A stretch of 64,000 nt of DNA from Perkinsus marinus ATCC 50983 (taxonomy: Eukaryota > Perkinsozoa > Perkinsida > Perkinsidae). The notes beneath the pieces are model-generated. The model saw only the letters and a program-made list of their open reading frames with translations. It had not been told where the DNA came from and ran no database searches. A program made the position numbers and the translations under genes. The stretch lies in contig NW_003205565.1 in the NCBI RefSeq assembly GCF_000006405.1, forward strand, positions 405,278 through 469,277, in the 5' to 3' direction. This document shows, one piece after another, positions 41,943 through 54,738 of this stretch. The stretch's first letter is position 1. Every line of letters starts with the position of its first letter.

Positions 41943-44753
41943 ATGCGATCGGCAGCGGCCAAGGAGAGTCTGAGGGATTCGTCCAAGGCGTCGTTGTCAC
42001 CGTCACGTAGCGCCACTATCGCACCGGCGCTGTCTTCGTCATCGGCCCTGACCCCCGACCAAGAGGCTGCAGTGCAGGAGGCGGTGATGAAGCAGCTTAT
42101 GAACTACGGAGAGGGGATGGTCTCCAAGGAACATAGGGCGACGCTGGCAGAGTACGCAAAGGGGGTTTAGAGCTGACGTTAGTTGTTGCATGCGTTGGAC
42201 ATAGGTATGCAGCGTGTGTATTGCAGACGCAGACAACAGTGAGTGAGATGGTCAGCGAGATGGAGCAGTTCTTGCAGGAGAACGCGGAGGGTTTCGTGAG
42301 TTTTTGTCATTTTGAACTCGAACTACATGAACTACTGCAATCAGGTCGAATGGCTGATAGCATTCTGTGAGAATCACGGGCTGCCTCATCCCGAGAGGAA
42401 AGCTAAGAAAGTTACTCCGCGAGGTGAGGATTGACGCTCCCGGTTTCCGAATTTAGTAGTGATTGCCAAATCGAGCTGGAATGAGGTTGTCCGCGTTCTC
42501 CTATAGGGTATTGATAAGTTCTAACGATAGTGGCTCCGCTTGGTTTGTCGTTTGCCACATTCGAGCCATTTGCTGCCGAGCTAGGTTGGAGGAGGGCTCG
42601 TAATTTTGGCTGGATTCAGGTGGTGGTCTTTTCTCAAAGGCGTTGCGGGCAGCCACTGGCCAGCCGCCTGCGAGTTCGTCGGGTCTCGCGGTAACTAGCA
42701 ACGATGCATCACCATCTGGGGGAGCGGCAGGACGTCAACCTGGCTCTGGGACGAAGCGGGGCGCGGAGGATAAGGGAGGTCCAGATGGGGCCAATAAGAT
42801 TGCGTGAGTTTTTCACGTGGGTTCGGTCCGCGGCGACGGCATTCTCGAAGTTTAGTCGCCGAGAGATGAGAGCCATTGCGCGGCAAGCTGATGCAGTGAA
42901 CTCAAAGAGAGCCTCCACTCTTCTGGCGTCGCAGGATGAGAACAGACATCCTGTCCGGTTACTCGGACGCAAAGAGCTGAACCAGAGGGCGGTCGCAACG
43001 GTGAGGAAATCGCTCGGTGAGGCTCCGACCGCCGGGTAGGTTCAAGTCGCGTCTCCGCCGTTTATGACTGTGCTCGTGATGTCAGACATTCGGGCGATCG
43101 AAGTGCCTCCGAAGGCGCTCTCGGTCCACTCATTCGGCCCGTCCCTCCCCCTGCCTATCAGCCGCCTCTCGGACGAGCTTCTCGTGTACAACCTGAGGGC
43201 CTCCCACCCACAAGGCAACAGAAAGGAGGAGGGTACTAATCTCGGTCGCCCTTTTTTTTCCGACATAAATGGTATTGCAGGTACGTAGCCCAAGTTCGGG
43301 ACGGGGTTGAAATGGCCCCCCATCAGCCGTCTCCGCCGCCTGTACCACCACCAACACAACCGCAGGCCCGTCAGGCTCCCTTCGCCGCGCCGCCCATTAC
43401 AACCCCACAACGTAGTCATGGGATGTCGTTTAGATAGGGAGCAGCGTGGTCGGTCAGGGAACGAGGATGGATACAAGTGGCGAGCTATTCGAGACGACGC
43501 TCTGGTCCGTGCTACTTGTGAGCCGGACTCAGCCCCTGTTGCATCCATCACCAATGGAGAGATTGTAGAACAATGCGGTCAACGAATAGTAAGAAATAGA
43601 GTAGCTAGGCAGTAGTTTTCACCTCGTCGTTTTTCTCTGAGTTTGTTGATACCAAGTTTTTCATGGAGTCGCTTTCTGGCTCGGAAAGGAGGGTCATCAG
43701 GTGCTTCAAAGCGGCATCATTCGCATACAAATTCGACATCCGTCACATCCAAGCTTCCCGGCGCCACTCGGTTGGGTTACTCTCACTGCGGAATCAGCTG
43801 GTGGTGTGCGGTACTTCGAGAAGGGTCCGGATAAGGTACATCGGATGTGGCGGTCTTGCTTTATTTCTATGGCGCGCGACGGAATTTCTCAGGTCCGATA
43901 TAATGACTCTCAGACGTCCGCTGTGTACGGTGGTAAGGGTGGCAAAGGGAAAGGAAAGGGCAAAGGCAAAGGTGCGATGTCTTCCGGGTAACAGAGGGGA
44001 AATGTACTTCATTTTTTTTATTTTCTTGTACAGATATTACGCTGGCTCGTTTTCTCCATCGTGGGCTGGCGGATACTCTAGTGGGTATCATAAGCCGAGC
44101 TATATGACTCCAGGCTACTACTATGGTGGATATAAAGGCCGAGGAGGGAGGGGGGCGTTCAGCGGGGCTCCAGGGGGAGTTTCATTTGGCAATATCAAGT
44201 GGACCCCGCCGAGTGCGGAACCTGCCACTGAGGTAGGGGTCTCAATATGCAGAGTATGCAGAGATCTTTCGCTCGATTCAGGCCCAACGTTGAGGAGATC
44301 GCCGAGGTGACTGAGTGTTTTTGAGGGCCTCTCTCAGAGACTGGGCAACGTCTAGTATATTTTCCGATGATGATATCAGTGCTAAAATTTTGATTGCGGT
44401 ATGGTCCACAATGTGGAGCTAAGTTTTCTGTTGTCTCTGCTCAACTACTGGCATTTCTGTGGTATTAGCGAGATAATATTAGACAAGACGAAGATCACAT
44501 TTGGTAGAAATAACAAGAAGAAAGTCTCAGAAGGATTCTATCATACTTGTGTGCGACGTGTGGCTTTGAGTTCCAGTCGAGTGGGTCGGTGCCATTTCCG
44601 GATGATGAGGACTCCTCATTGGGGACACGCTCGGTAGCCCCAATATACCTTAAGCTTCGTTTAATACGTCAGGAGACAAAGTTGCGGACGACCCTGGTTC
44701 CTTCCGCCACGGATCGAGGGAGGATGAGAGAAGGTCCAAATCATCTGAACTAG
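41943..44753 (+). CDS. Putative RNA-binding protein: helical N-terminus, WW-like domain, Gly-rich regions
   Basis: Not assigned to a named family. The N-terminus after ATG 41943 has LTPDQEAAVQEAVMKQLMNY, then TTVSEMVSEMEQFLQENAEG and FVEWLIAFCENHGLPHPERK. This helical unit loosely recalls the PWI-like start of Nab2/ZC3H14. A basic exon (AIARQADAVNSKRASTLLAS) and a Pro-rich exon (APHQPSPPPVPPPTQPQ) follow. Near 43750-43840 is APLGWVTLTAESAGGVRYFE, a WW-like fold with the second Trp not seen. Then come GGKGGKGKGKGKGKG and a Tyr/Gly exon GSFSPSWAGGYSSGYHKPSY. The last exon has CATCGFEFQSSGSVPF. Several joins are uncertain and there could be two genes. Confidence 0.5.
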
Positions 44754-45172
44754 AGCTCAGAAGATGTTCCGTCAAAATGATAACGATCGCTCTGTTCTGG
44801 AGGATCCTCAAGCGTCGCCGAGTACGGTTGCGTACGGCACGGCACGCATACACGCTCTGGCGAAGCTACGCTCTGTGTTGACTCGTTCATGTTGGGTTAA
44901 CGAGTTACCCCAATTGGGGGACACCTTCAACTGTCCCAAGCCAGTCGGAAGTGAAAAAAACAAAAAAATGAAAATGATAACCCATTCTCGGCCTCGGGCT
45001 ATTCGAGTTTCGGTCACACCGAGCTTCATATGATTGTGTCCACCCCTTTTCATCACGAAGTTTTCAGTGTTAGCACTCGCCTAGGCATTGACTGCTCAAC
45101 ATGATTATGGTAGAATCAGCATTCCAATCGATGAATCGTACGAGAAACTCACCGACGATAACGCAGCTCACA
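44754..45172. other. Convergent intergenic region
   Basis: About 420 bases between the plus-strand gene above and the 3' end of the synthase. No gene seen; an A-rich tract at 44950-44975. Confidence 0.4.
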
Positions 45173-48100
45173 CTAGACTCCTCGTACTGCATCACTGGAC
45201 AACTCTAGACGCTGCTTCATACTGTCGTAGAGACTCTTGTACTTCTCCTCACTGCACTTCGGTACAGCATGACCTTCCTCGTGGATAAGGATTAAGTCCT
45301 CATCAATGATATCGTCACAAAACACCATCGACGCTTCATCTGCCCGGCTACTCCTCACCACCACCACATTGGAACTGTCCATTAGCCTTTTAGTCTGAGC
45401 CACCGCCGGGCTCACTGGACTGAATAGCACAGCTGTATTCACGAGGCCTTCGCATAACATCCAGTAAGCCATACCGCCGCCCTGCGAGAAGCCGACTACA
45501 CCGGACGGCCGAACTCGTTGAACTTGCTCTCGCAGGAACTCTTGACTCGAAAGCAGACCTTCGGTGCCGATCCACCCAGTTTCATAGGATACATCCTCGC
45601 TGTCACCCTTCCACCACCACTCATAGCCGTCGAGAGCGCCCGTAGATCGTCCATAGCCTGGACCATGGGCTTCATGTGGAGCATTGATGAAGATGAGATC
45701 AATGCCGAGGAAATCTCCAAGTCCCGCAAGTTGTTGGGCAAACAAGTCGCTGTTTGTGCGAAATCCGTGTAGTGCAAGCCACTTGGGCCTGTGGCTACTC
45801 AATGGTCTACCCGGTGTAAGCTTCCCAGTAGCAATTTCGTTCAGCGGTAAGTGGCCGACGAGTTCGTTTCCCGTTAGACTCCGCAAGCTCGGCGCGAGTT
45901 TTCGGATCGTAGCCGATAGTTGTAAGCGCGCGAGAGAGTCGAATCCAAGCTCGTCAAGCGACTTGTTAGCGATCTCGTCATCCGAGATAGAGCCAAGGAC
46001 GGAGGCGTTCCCCCTCTGCCGGACAGCTGAGATCAGAGTAGCCAGCCTATTGTTCGAGTCCGTTGAGGAAGACGCAGACGATACCTCACAACAGTTATGC
46101 CATATAGGGGATGCTGGCAACTCGGGCGCTCTCGACAGAGCAACATATATGGCACTGGTTGGTTTGAGATTCACCAGAGGCTTCAGCAAATCCACAGGTA
46201 CCGTTCGAGCAGCACGTACAGTCACCGTAGGAGACTCAGCGATGAACTTCGAGTCGAGAGCAGTGACAACCAGCGCAGCACCAGTAACAGGATCTTCGTT
46301 ACAACGTACATCCACTATGGGCGCAGGAGCCATGCCATTCAGTGTCGGCGCCTCCAACTCGACGACCACCTTCCCGATGTTCCTCCCACTGGTCAGTACC
46401 TAAGCATCTGAATGTCTCTTAACTATCACTATTGGAACTCACCTCAAGCGCGTTCTTCAGTTCTTGACCAGGGTAGATCGTTACCGGCATGGAGCCCTCG
46501 ACATCCTGGGCGGCGGCTTCCTGCCACACCCGCTTCATCAGATCGGCCACCTCCGCTGGTTTGGCTGTCCGCATGAACTCATCCAGATGGCATGCACTAT
46601 ATGTCACACCTGAGGGAAGACATTAAGGACGCGCTGAGCACTGAGAGTGAATCTAAGCTTATTCGCAGTCCAGTCACCTCTGAGGAAATGGCTCAATGGA
46701 AGACTGCTAGTCTCGAGCATCTGCTCTTTTTTTGCGAGGTCAAGTATGAAACCGTTAGAAGCAACAACCTCGAAGGACCTGCCATAGACTCGCTAGTGAC
46801 TACACTGGGGAGATGGAATCGGCAGAATGCGCAGACGCTTACCTCGACAGCTGATCGCCATCAAGAGCACCTATGATGACATATGGCCGCATGGTCTTAC
46901 CAGCCATCATCGGAACATACCATGAAGATGCGTCACGGCTATCGAAGATCTCAGACACACCAAGCCCCTGAGAGAAAAGCAAGGAATAGAGGGGAAAGCG
47001 CGTGCAGAATGTCGAGTCGATCACTGGTCGGGTTATTCCCAACAGCCGCAGCCTACCTCCAACATTCGAACTTTTCTTTCGTCCTTCAGGTTACATGTGC
47101 CCATAATGTGATGACCGCGCCTCGAGAGAATGGCGATGCAAGACAGGCCAACACCGCGGCAGCGGAGTGTACGAGAACCGTCCGGCTGGGGCCTCGGTCG
47201 AGACCAGCGCGATAGTCAAGGGCTGAGGACAACGCNNNNNNNNNNNNNNNNNNNNNNNNNNNNNNNNNNNNNNNNNNNNNNNNNNNNNNNNNNNNNNNNN
47301 NNNNNNNNNNNNNNNNNNNNNNNNNNNNNNNNNNNCTCTCGTGGTAGACCAGCAGCGCTGAGATAGTTTGCCAGTCAGAGATATTCGCGACCACTACACT
47401 CCTCGACTTCAGATGACCATCGGCGAGACTGCTCAAGAGGTTGCCCATGGCTTGGAGACCCTCACGAGGCTGTAAGAAGTGCTCCCCTGCTGTCGGATTA
47501 ATGTTGTATTTGGCAGACATACTGCTCGCGATCGACTTAGACCAGCCACCCCATTGAATAGACAATACGTCAGCTGAAGACTTCTCCGCGAAGTAGTCGG
47601 AGGCGGAGTTGGCGGCTGCGTAAACAGACTGCCCAGGATTGCCGAATGCGCTTGAACTCGAGGAGAACAACACGTACCGAGGACCCGATCCTAGCGCTTT
47701 CACGAGATTCACTGGGCCGAGGACTTTCGCGGCAACAGCTCGGTAAAGTTCTTGATAGTCAGAGGGAGCATTTTCAACAACAGCGTCTTCCACCACACCA
47801 GCACAGTGGAAAACGACGGTCACCATTCCACGATACTCAGATATGGCGTCGATAAGAGAAGCACTGTTACTGACGTCAGCGATCCGTACGTCGACCGGGC
47901 ACTGCAGACTGAGCGAACTCAGCGACGAGGAGGCCGCTCGGCCGAGGAGAACGATCTTGTTGCAGCTGAGGTTGTCAACCGCCCACTTTGCAACGAGTTG
48001 CCCAAGACCACCAAAGCCGCCCGTAATCACAATGACACCATCACCGAGCTGCTGGCTGAGGTCAGCCCTTGGCGTCGCTGGCGGACTACGGCAGAGTTGC

Positions 48101-51100
48101 CGAAGCTTAACAGTACCATCTGCCACTTTGTACTCCCCTAAACTGGGCAACTCGATGAACGAGGGCAAGTTCTTCATATCGAGAACTCGGACAATCCTCA
48201 AGCCTAGGTTGGAACCATGTTCGGACATGAGCGACCTTGCGAAACCCACGACTGAGCTTGCACACTGGCAGTCACGTATCACCAAGAACGTGTCCATGTG
48301 GGAGAGCAGACGGCCGTTCGGTATCAAACTCTCCTGTACAAACTTGATAACATCGCCGAGGAGACTTATAGGATCACTATCGTCTTCGGCGTCTACCACT
48401 ACGATGGCTCGACCGAGCGACTTCACCACGACGTCGAACTCAGATACATCTCGGCACCACATGACATCCCCGCAGCTCGGAACCCGTCCTAAGAGGCGGA
48501 TACCAGCGAGCTCCCTCGAAGGTCCATTATCAAGAGAAGGAGGAGTTACCGGAAGGTCTTTCCAGTCCTCAATGTACATCATACTGGTCACGTCAGAGGC
48601 AGACGATGCTGGGTGAGAGTCTCTGCTGGTGTCTCGATCTGCCGGCCAGCACTTTGTTCGTCTCCACCCTCTCATCGGCAATGAGAGAACTCTCGACAAC
48701 CCCTCTTTCTCGGGCACCGGTGGCTTGGATAGGATTCCCTTGGCCCACATTGCACCGCGCAGGACGTCATCAGTCTTGTCGTAGTAGCGCACCGCGCATA
48801 AGACTTCGGCGCTAGGGACACATTCGCGAATAAGAGTTCTCATGCCCGCACCAGGCCCCACATCGATGAACATCGTTCCACCTTCGCCGGCCTCCTTCAG
48901 GGCGCGTCCAAGCATCACCGTTCGTCTCGTCTGGCGGCACCAATACCGAGCAGAAGCGAAATCGCACTCGCCATCGACATGCGTGGCGGTGCTGATGAGG
49001 TTGTACTTGCAAGGTTTCCTAAGGTCCGGAACGACAACTGGAATCTCCTTCTCCAATACGGCCACTGCTCGGTCAACGTATGTCGAGTGGAACGCCCCTG
49101 CAGTATCCAGCACTTTGCAAGGCACTTCAAGTGTGGCCTTGAAGCTCTCAATAGACTCAGGTGGGCCGCTCACAACGATGCGCTTGTCAGCATTCGCGCA
49201 GGCCACTTCGACGCCTCCCGGCAGCTGTGATAGATCCTCTAGGGTCGAACCATTTATAGCTAACATTTTGCCTGTGTTGCCTTCAGTGATGAGTCTTGCA
49301 CGGAGGCGCACAATCTGCAAAGCTTGTTTTAAAGGCATCACCCCGCAAACAGTCGCGGCCACCCATTCACCCAGCGAAGCACCGAGCAGCTGGATTCGAG
49401 TGGTTTCGGGTATGATACGTAGAAGGCGCAAAGTCGTAGAATAGGAGATGGCGAACAAGGCGACCTGTGCTGTGACGGGGGTCGGCTGACGATGATAGGT
49501 GAGGACAGGGTCCTCGCCCAGAAGAGCAACTATCTCGGGTTCGATGAATACCATTCCAGGCTGAGGCAGAGCCAGACCTTGTCCGGGACAAACAAGCGTA
49601 ACGCATTCACAAGCACCAGAACATTCGTTGACATCCTCGAAGTCAATGTCTGCCAACTGAGCAATAGCAGCGTCAGGGAGGGAGCTGGTGAACTCGACGA
49701 CAGTCCGATACGGAAGAGATGGTCGAAAGATGCCGAGCGTGTACGCGACCGACGCAAGATCGGCAGAATCGGGGGAGACCTGGAGGAACTTGATGAGGCC
49801 CTCCACTCCCTTTCGCAGGCCGTCTTGGCTGTACGAAGAAAAGGGGATACATATGGGAGCCTTCTCAGACACGGCCATCGGTGACTTGACAGCGTGCGGC
49901 CCGCTCTCTATGATAACATGAGCGTTAGTGCCACCAATACCCAGGGCGCTGATAGCCGCAACTCGACGTGATCCATACCACGGCTCGAAGACACGTTGGA
50001 GTTCCATGTTCGATGCTTCGAGACGATGCGACAATAGAGGATTCACATTCCCTGAAAATAGAGTCGATCTCCCGAGGGACGGCCTTTATAGTCCTTACCT
50101 TCCGAGGATGAGCCAGAAGGGACTAACACAGCCTCGTATACGCACATAGCGGCTTTAGCGAATCCCATGGCGCCAGCTGCTGTATTCGCGTGTCCGATAT
50201 TGCCCTTCACGCTTCCCACGGAAATTTTTCCCTCACCTTTGTTCCTCCAGTATTGACCACTAAGAGCTTCAGCCTCTATAGGATCCCCAACATACGTCCC
50301 AGTGGCATGAGCCTCTATCATTCCCACTTCTCCACTGATGGCACTGCTGCAGTCATTCTGAGCCGCTCGAATAGCTCTCTCGTGGCCGTCGACGCTGGGG
50401 GCTGAGAACGGCTCACCAGCCCCATCGTTGCAAACCCCTACTCCCGAGATAAGACAGTAGACTGGATCGCTGTCTCTCAAAGCATCGTCATAACGTTTCA
50501 AGAGAAAGCAGTGACCACCGTTGCTGTTCGCAGTCCCACTGGCCTGGTCGGTGAAGGGCTTGCACTTGCCGTCCGAGCTCCATATCATGCCTTCCTGGCT
50601 CGCGTGCTCATTCTGCGGCAGAACCAACGAGACGCCACCGCAAAGGGCCATGTCACATGTCCCATCACGCAGAGCTTCCACAGCTTGGCAGATGGCGACG
50701 AGAGCTGATGAGCATGCTGTACCGATACACATGGAGGGACCAGTGAGGTTTAACGCATGGCTAGTGCGCATGGCAATATAGTCTTTATCGTTGCCCATCT
50801 CCAAAGTGAAATATCGGTCCGGGTCGGACATGCGAACTGAAGGGAGGCTCTCGCCAGGCTCCAGCAACAGAGATAGATAGTGCGGAAGTGAACCACCAGA
50901 CACGAATACCTACAACAATCAGCAAAAAACGACTAATAAGCCACAGCTGAGGCTCCCTCCGATGCCAACATTACCCCACAGTTTATCGCTTCCCCCGTCT
51001 CTATGGCAGGGCCCATGCCTCCATCAGTGAGCGCTTCGTAGGCCATCTCCAGCCACATGCGTTGATGAGGATCCAACAGGAGGGGATCCGAAACCCCTCT

Positions 51101-54042
51101 ACGGGACCAGAAGTCAACGTCGAAGCCAGAAACCAGATGTGGGTCTAGATAGTAACCGCCGGGCACATTACCTAATGCCAATACAATAGCAGCTGTGTAG
51201 TAGATCGGTGACTTACCAACGCCGGTGTGCCCATCAGGAGGAGGGGAGAAAGGATTGAACGCGGCCGGCTCGCCCCTGAGGGCCTCGAGAAGAGCCGAAA
51301 AACTAGTCTGGCCGATGCCAGGCCACCTTCCACTAGCTCCAACAACAGCAATCCGTCGATCTTCGTTCGCATCGCTCCGCCCTAAACTGGTCCCAAGCTG
51401 CAAATTCCTCCTCGGCGCATCACGACCTTGCGTCAAGAAGTCTATGATGTCTCTCGGAGTGTCCAATGTGCCGTCCAAAATGAACTTCGCTGGAATCCTC
51501 AACGCTGCCGCTATTCTCATCGCCGTCAAAGATTGACCACCACACTGGCGCCAAAAGGACCCATCAAGAGAGAAATCGATGCCCAAAGTATCCTCCCAGA
51601 CAGAAGCCACTCGCTTCTCGATCTGTCCACGCATGGAGCTTTTACTAGCATTGAGGGTGTCTTGCGAACTCTTCGCACGAGCCCTCCTCACATTAGCGAT
51701 AAGCTCCTTGACCTTACCCTTGTCGATCTTGCCCGTTTTCATCATAGGGAAGGCCCCTTGCCAATGAACCGCCCTCTGCGGAACATGCCCTGCGGGGAGG
51801 TCCTCGGCACGGAGAAAGTCGAGGAGATCATGGGGCTCCACAGCCCCAGCGGGCGCTGTATAAGCGATCACGAGCTCATCCTGGGCAGGCATCGCGCACA
51901 CTTCCCCCACCCCCACGAAATCTCGAGCCTTCGCTTCGACCAGGCGCAAGTCAACTTTGAAGCCACGGATCTGACAAGGGTTACACACGAGGTTGCTCCC
52001 AAAGACGGCTCACCTTGACATTATCATCAGCTCTTCCCACGATAGCCAGGCCGAGTCCGTCGATGGGTTTCACCCTGTCCCGAGATCTCCATCCATACCC
52101 GGAGCCGAACCCCGCTGCGGTCTGCTCGCTGTCCTCTACATAGGCCATCGTGCCGCCAATATGATCCACATAAAGCTCTCCTTCCCCGCCGCCCGCTTCG
52201 TCTGACAAAACGACAGTGAAATGCCCAAGCGATATGAATAACAGACAAACTCCCCAGTGCTGAGGCAAATAAGGCGAGTGGCTCCACATACCTTTTTCAT
52301 CTATCTCCTCTATGTGCAATTTCACGTTCCATATGGGATTTCCAATCGGAGCAAACGCCATAGCTTCCGACCACAGAGGTAGTTCCTCCTTGAGAATAGA
52401 GCAAAATGCCGCATCTCCGGTCTCAGTAGTCGAGAACAAGTTGATGATGCGCGACCCTTCAGGTTGAGTCTCGAAGAACTTCCGACATACCTGTGATCGA
52501 CTTGCGAGAGGCTTGATGCCTCCTCCTAGGACCTCCTACCTGCACTGAAAGAGGTTCGCCGCTGACCACCACCTTAGGGGGAAGGCGTTCGAGTTCCTCA
52601 TCATCCTGAGGAAGTGGAAGTAGCTCCGTGATAAAGACGAGAAACGCTGTGAAAAGTGCGTAATTCCCATAACCCGAACTAAGCGCTCTCGCTGGGCCCT
52701 ACAACAGTCCACACCCTCCCTGAATCTCCACTCTCACGAGACAGCCTCCAGAGGCCTACCTCGCCACTGATATAGTCGAGCATAGCTCCTAGTAGGGAAG
52801 GCGTCATGCAATCCACAATAGTCACAGAATCACAGCGCAGCTTCCTCGCATGCACCTCCTGACAGAACCACCACCCTCATAAGGATGCCTCCACTTGCAG
52901 ACCTACCAAATCGTTCAGCTCCTTGTCTTGGATCAGCACCGTCGAGGCGCCGATACAAAGGGGCTGCCACCAATACCACAACAGGAAGAGATTTGCAGCA
53001 ACAACCTCCCGCATCGCTCCGCTGTTGAAAAACATGCGTTCGTCGCTCCACGCCCAAAGCATCATATTAATTAAGGTTTTGTGCGTAGTAACAACACCTT
53101 TCGGGAGGCCGCTCGTGCTCCCGCTCGTCCAGTCCACAAAACACGGCGATTCCGCTGTCGCCAGTATTTGGGGTGCCTCTACAGGGAATTGAACCGGGCT
53201 GCTCATTCCATCGACCACGACCTCCTTGTTAATAAAGTCCAGCGCTACATCTGTGCGACAAGGGATGCTCGCCATACCACCGACCGGAGCAGCATGAGCC
53301 TCCGGATCACAGCAAATCCAAACTTTCGGCACCCAACGCTCAAGCATTCTCTCGCGAGCAGGAGCGTTGGTCAAAGTGCGTCGATCCATCAAAGAAAAAG
53401 GCACTCCCGAAGCGGCTAAGGCATACATAACCACGGCCCAGGTGAGTCTCGAGCACGGGGAGTCCGAGAAGGTCACCAAAACATGTGCACCTCGCTCCAC
53501 CGTACGCATGCACATACGCTGGACAATACCGGCATATGCCACAAACTCTTCGTAAGTGATCGTCTGGTCTCCACATGTGAGCGCCACCTTCTTTGGCTGA
53601 AGCTTCCATGCTCTTTCAACCAAGACCGGCCACGGGACGGCGATCAGTGGGTGCGTCGACAAGGCTTCGTGAACTTTGCTCAGGGCGTGTTCGGGATTCT
53701 CAACATCTTCCGTAGAAATCTCCATATAACGATCGGCATTTTTACGGATCGGAGATTCAACATCGAGGTGCTCGAGAGTAGCCAGTGCGTATGGCCCCCA
53801 AGCGCGGTTCCACATCCACCCAGAGCCTGCCCATACCAGGGTGTACAACACGTTACTCGTCCAAAAGCGCTCGGTCGACCAAAGGTCACGATCAATTCTG
53901 AAATGACCCGGAAGCTGGCCAGCATGAGCAGCAGTTCCCTCATCCCTATTACAGTCCATCTGGGTCGTATATAACCAACGCCAGCCTCATGAAATCCATC
54001 CTGTCGGAGCCACTCGACGACGAGGAGGAGGAGGGTGGGCAT
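45173..54042 (-). CDS. Hybrid NRPS-PKS: A-T-KS-AT-KR-ER-ACP-FSH1 hydrolase
   Basis: A cytosolic megasynthase that should activate a carboxylic or amino acid, extend it once with an acyl-malonyl unit, reduce it and release it. Adenylation: VDWTSGSTSGLPKGVV near 53130, LFSTTETGD near 52435, GRADDNVK near 52020, KTGKIDKGKVKEL near 51730. Carrier: CGGQSLTAMRI near 51530. KS: GTACSSAL (Cys near 50715), EAHATGT and KGNIGHANTAAG. AT: LLGASLGEW near 49365 (usual GHS is GAS) and AFHST. KR: a pseudo-KR half, then VITGGFGGLGQL near 48010 and the Ser-Tyr-Asn set in SSSAFGNPGQSVYAAANSAS. ER: VLVHSAAAV, VSEIFDSRDASSW near 46950, GKVVVELEAP near 46360. ACP: LDELGFDSLARLQL near 45950. Final hydrolase: KWLALHGFR and GVVGFSQGGGMAYW near 45490. 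No dehydratase is visible. The start is uncertain: ATG 54042 needs a splice to the frame beginning 53959. Introns are few and short. Confidence 0.9.
47236..47335. other. Assembly gap, 100 N
   Basis: Exactly 100 N between the KR and ER parts of the synthase. The true length is unknown and could hide sequence. Confidence 0.99.
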
Positions 54043-54145
54043 TTGGTCATCACTCAGGTGGAGGAAGAGTTAAAAGGAAAACTCAAACTGTTACCCACAT
54101 TCTGATGACGTCAATGATGCCCTTAAGATGAAGGTGATTAACGTT

Positions 54146-54292
54146 TCACTTGTGGCTCGTATAATCTACCATGTCAGAAGTGTGAAATTCTTTTTCCACA
54201 TAAAAGCAATGCCCGGACTCCTTCCTAACGTCTACATTGGCTACTCCTATGAAATGCAAAACTACCACATTGATAAGCACCTTCCACTTCAT
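54146..54292 (-). CDS. Possible 48-residue secreted peptide
   Basis: MKWKVLINVVVLHFIGVANV looks like a signal peptide, followed by DVRKESGHCFYVEKEFH and a TGA at 54146. It lies upstream of the synthase on the same strand. There is no homologue in mind and it is short, so it may be chance or the first exon of a longer gene. Confidence 0.25.
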   Translation of the reverse strand: MKWKVLINVVVLHFIGVANVDVRKESGHCFYVEKEFHTSDMVDYTSHK

Positions 54293-54738
54293 GCGAGTTG
54301 AACGTGAAAATTCCGCGGATACCACCGGCGGTGGTCTCCTGAGTCCTGTAACATGCAGTCTCACACAGATAGAGGACTCCACGTAGTAGTTTACAGAGCA
54401 TCCACTATTTCTACAGCAATGACCGAAACGGGACCAACAAGCATCGCTAACAATACTAGCAGGACCATGGCACCGACCTGGAAGCGAAGACTTACCCACA
54501 GCAGTCGAGCCAGGTGAATCATTATACTGCTGGGGAACCCCTAGGAGGGATCCAACGAAGCAATTAATATAGAGCCGTAATCGTATGCCAAGAACCCTAC
54601 AGACACCCAGCCCTGACCCCCTATGTGCACCCAGGGCACCGGTGAGAATGATCAATCACAGACGAACGCGAAGACACTGATTTACTGCGCTATGAAACTT
54701 ATCCGATTCCAGCAACATATTGGGGGTATCATATTCAC
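54293..54738. other. Intergenic region
   Basis: About 450 bases between the small ORF and the Rpn5 stop codon. An open minus-strand frame covers most of it but has no domain or biased composition. Nothing else seen. Confidence 0.35.

Noticed and set aside
43920-43985. GGTAAG/GGCAAAGG purine repeats as a regulatory satellite
   Set aside because: They encode a Gly-Lys repeat in frame and are explained by coding, as at 41400-41460 in KRI1.
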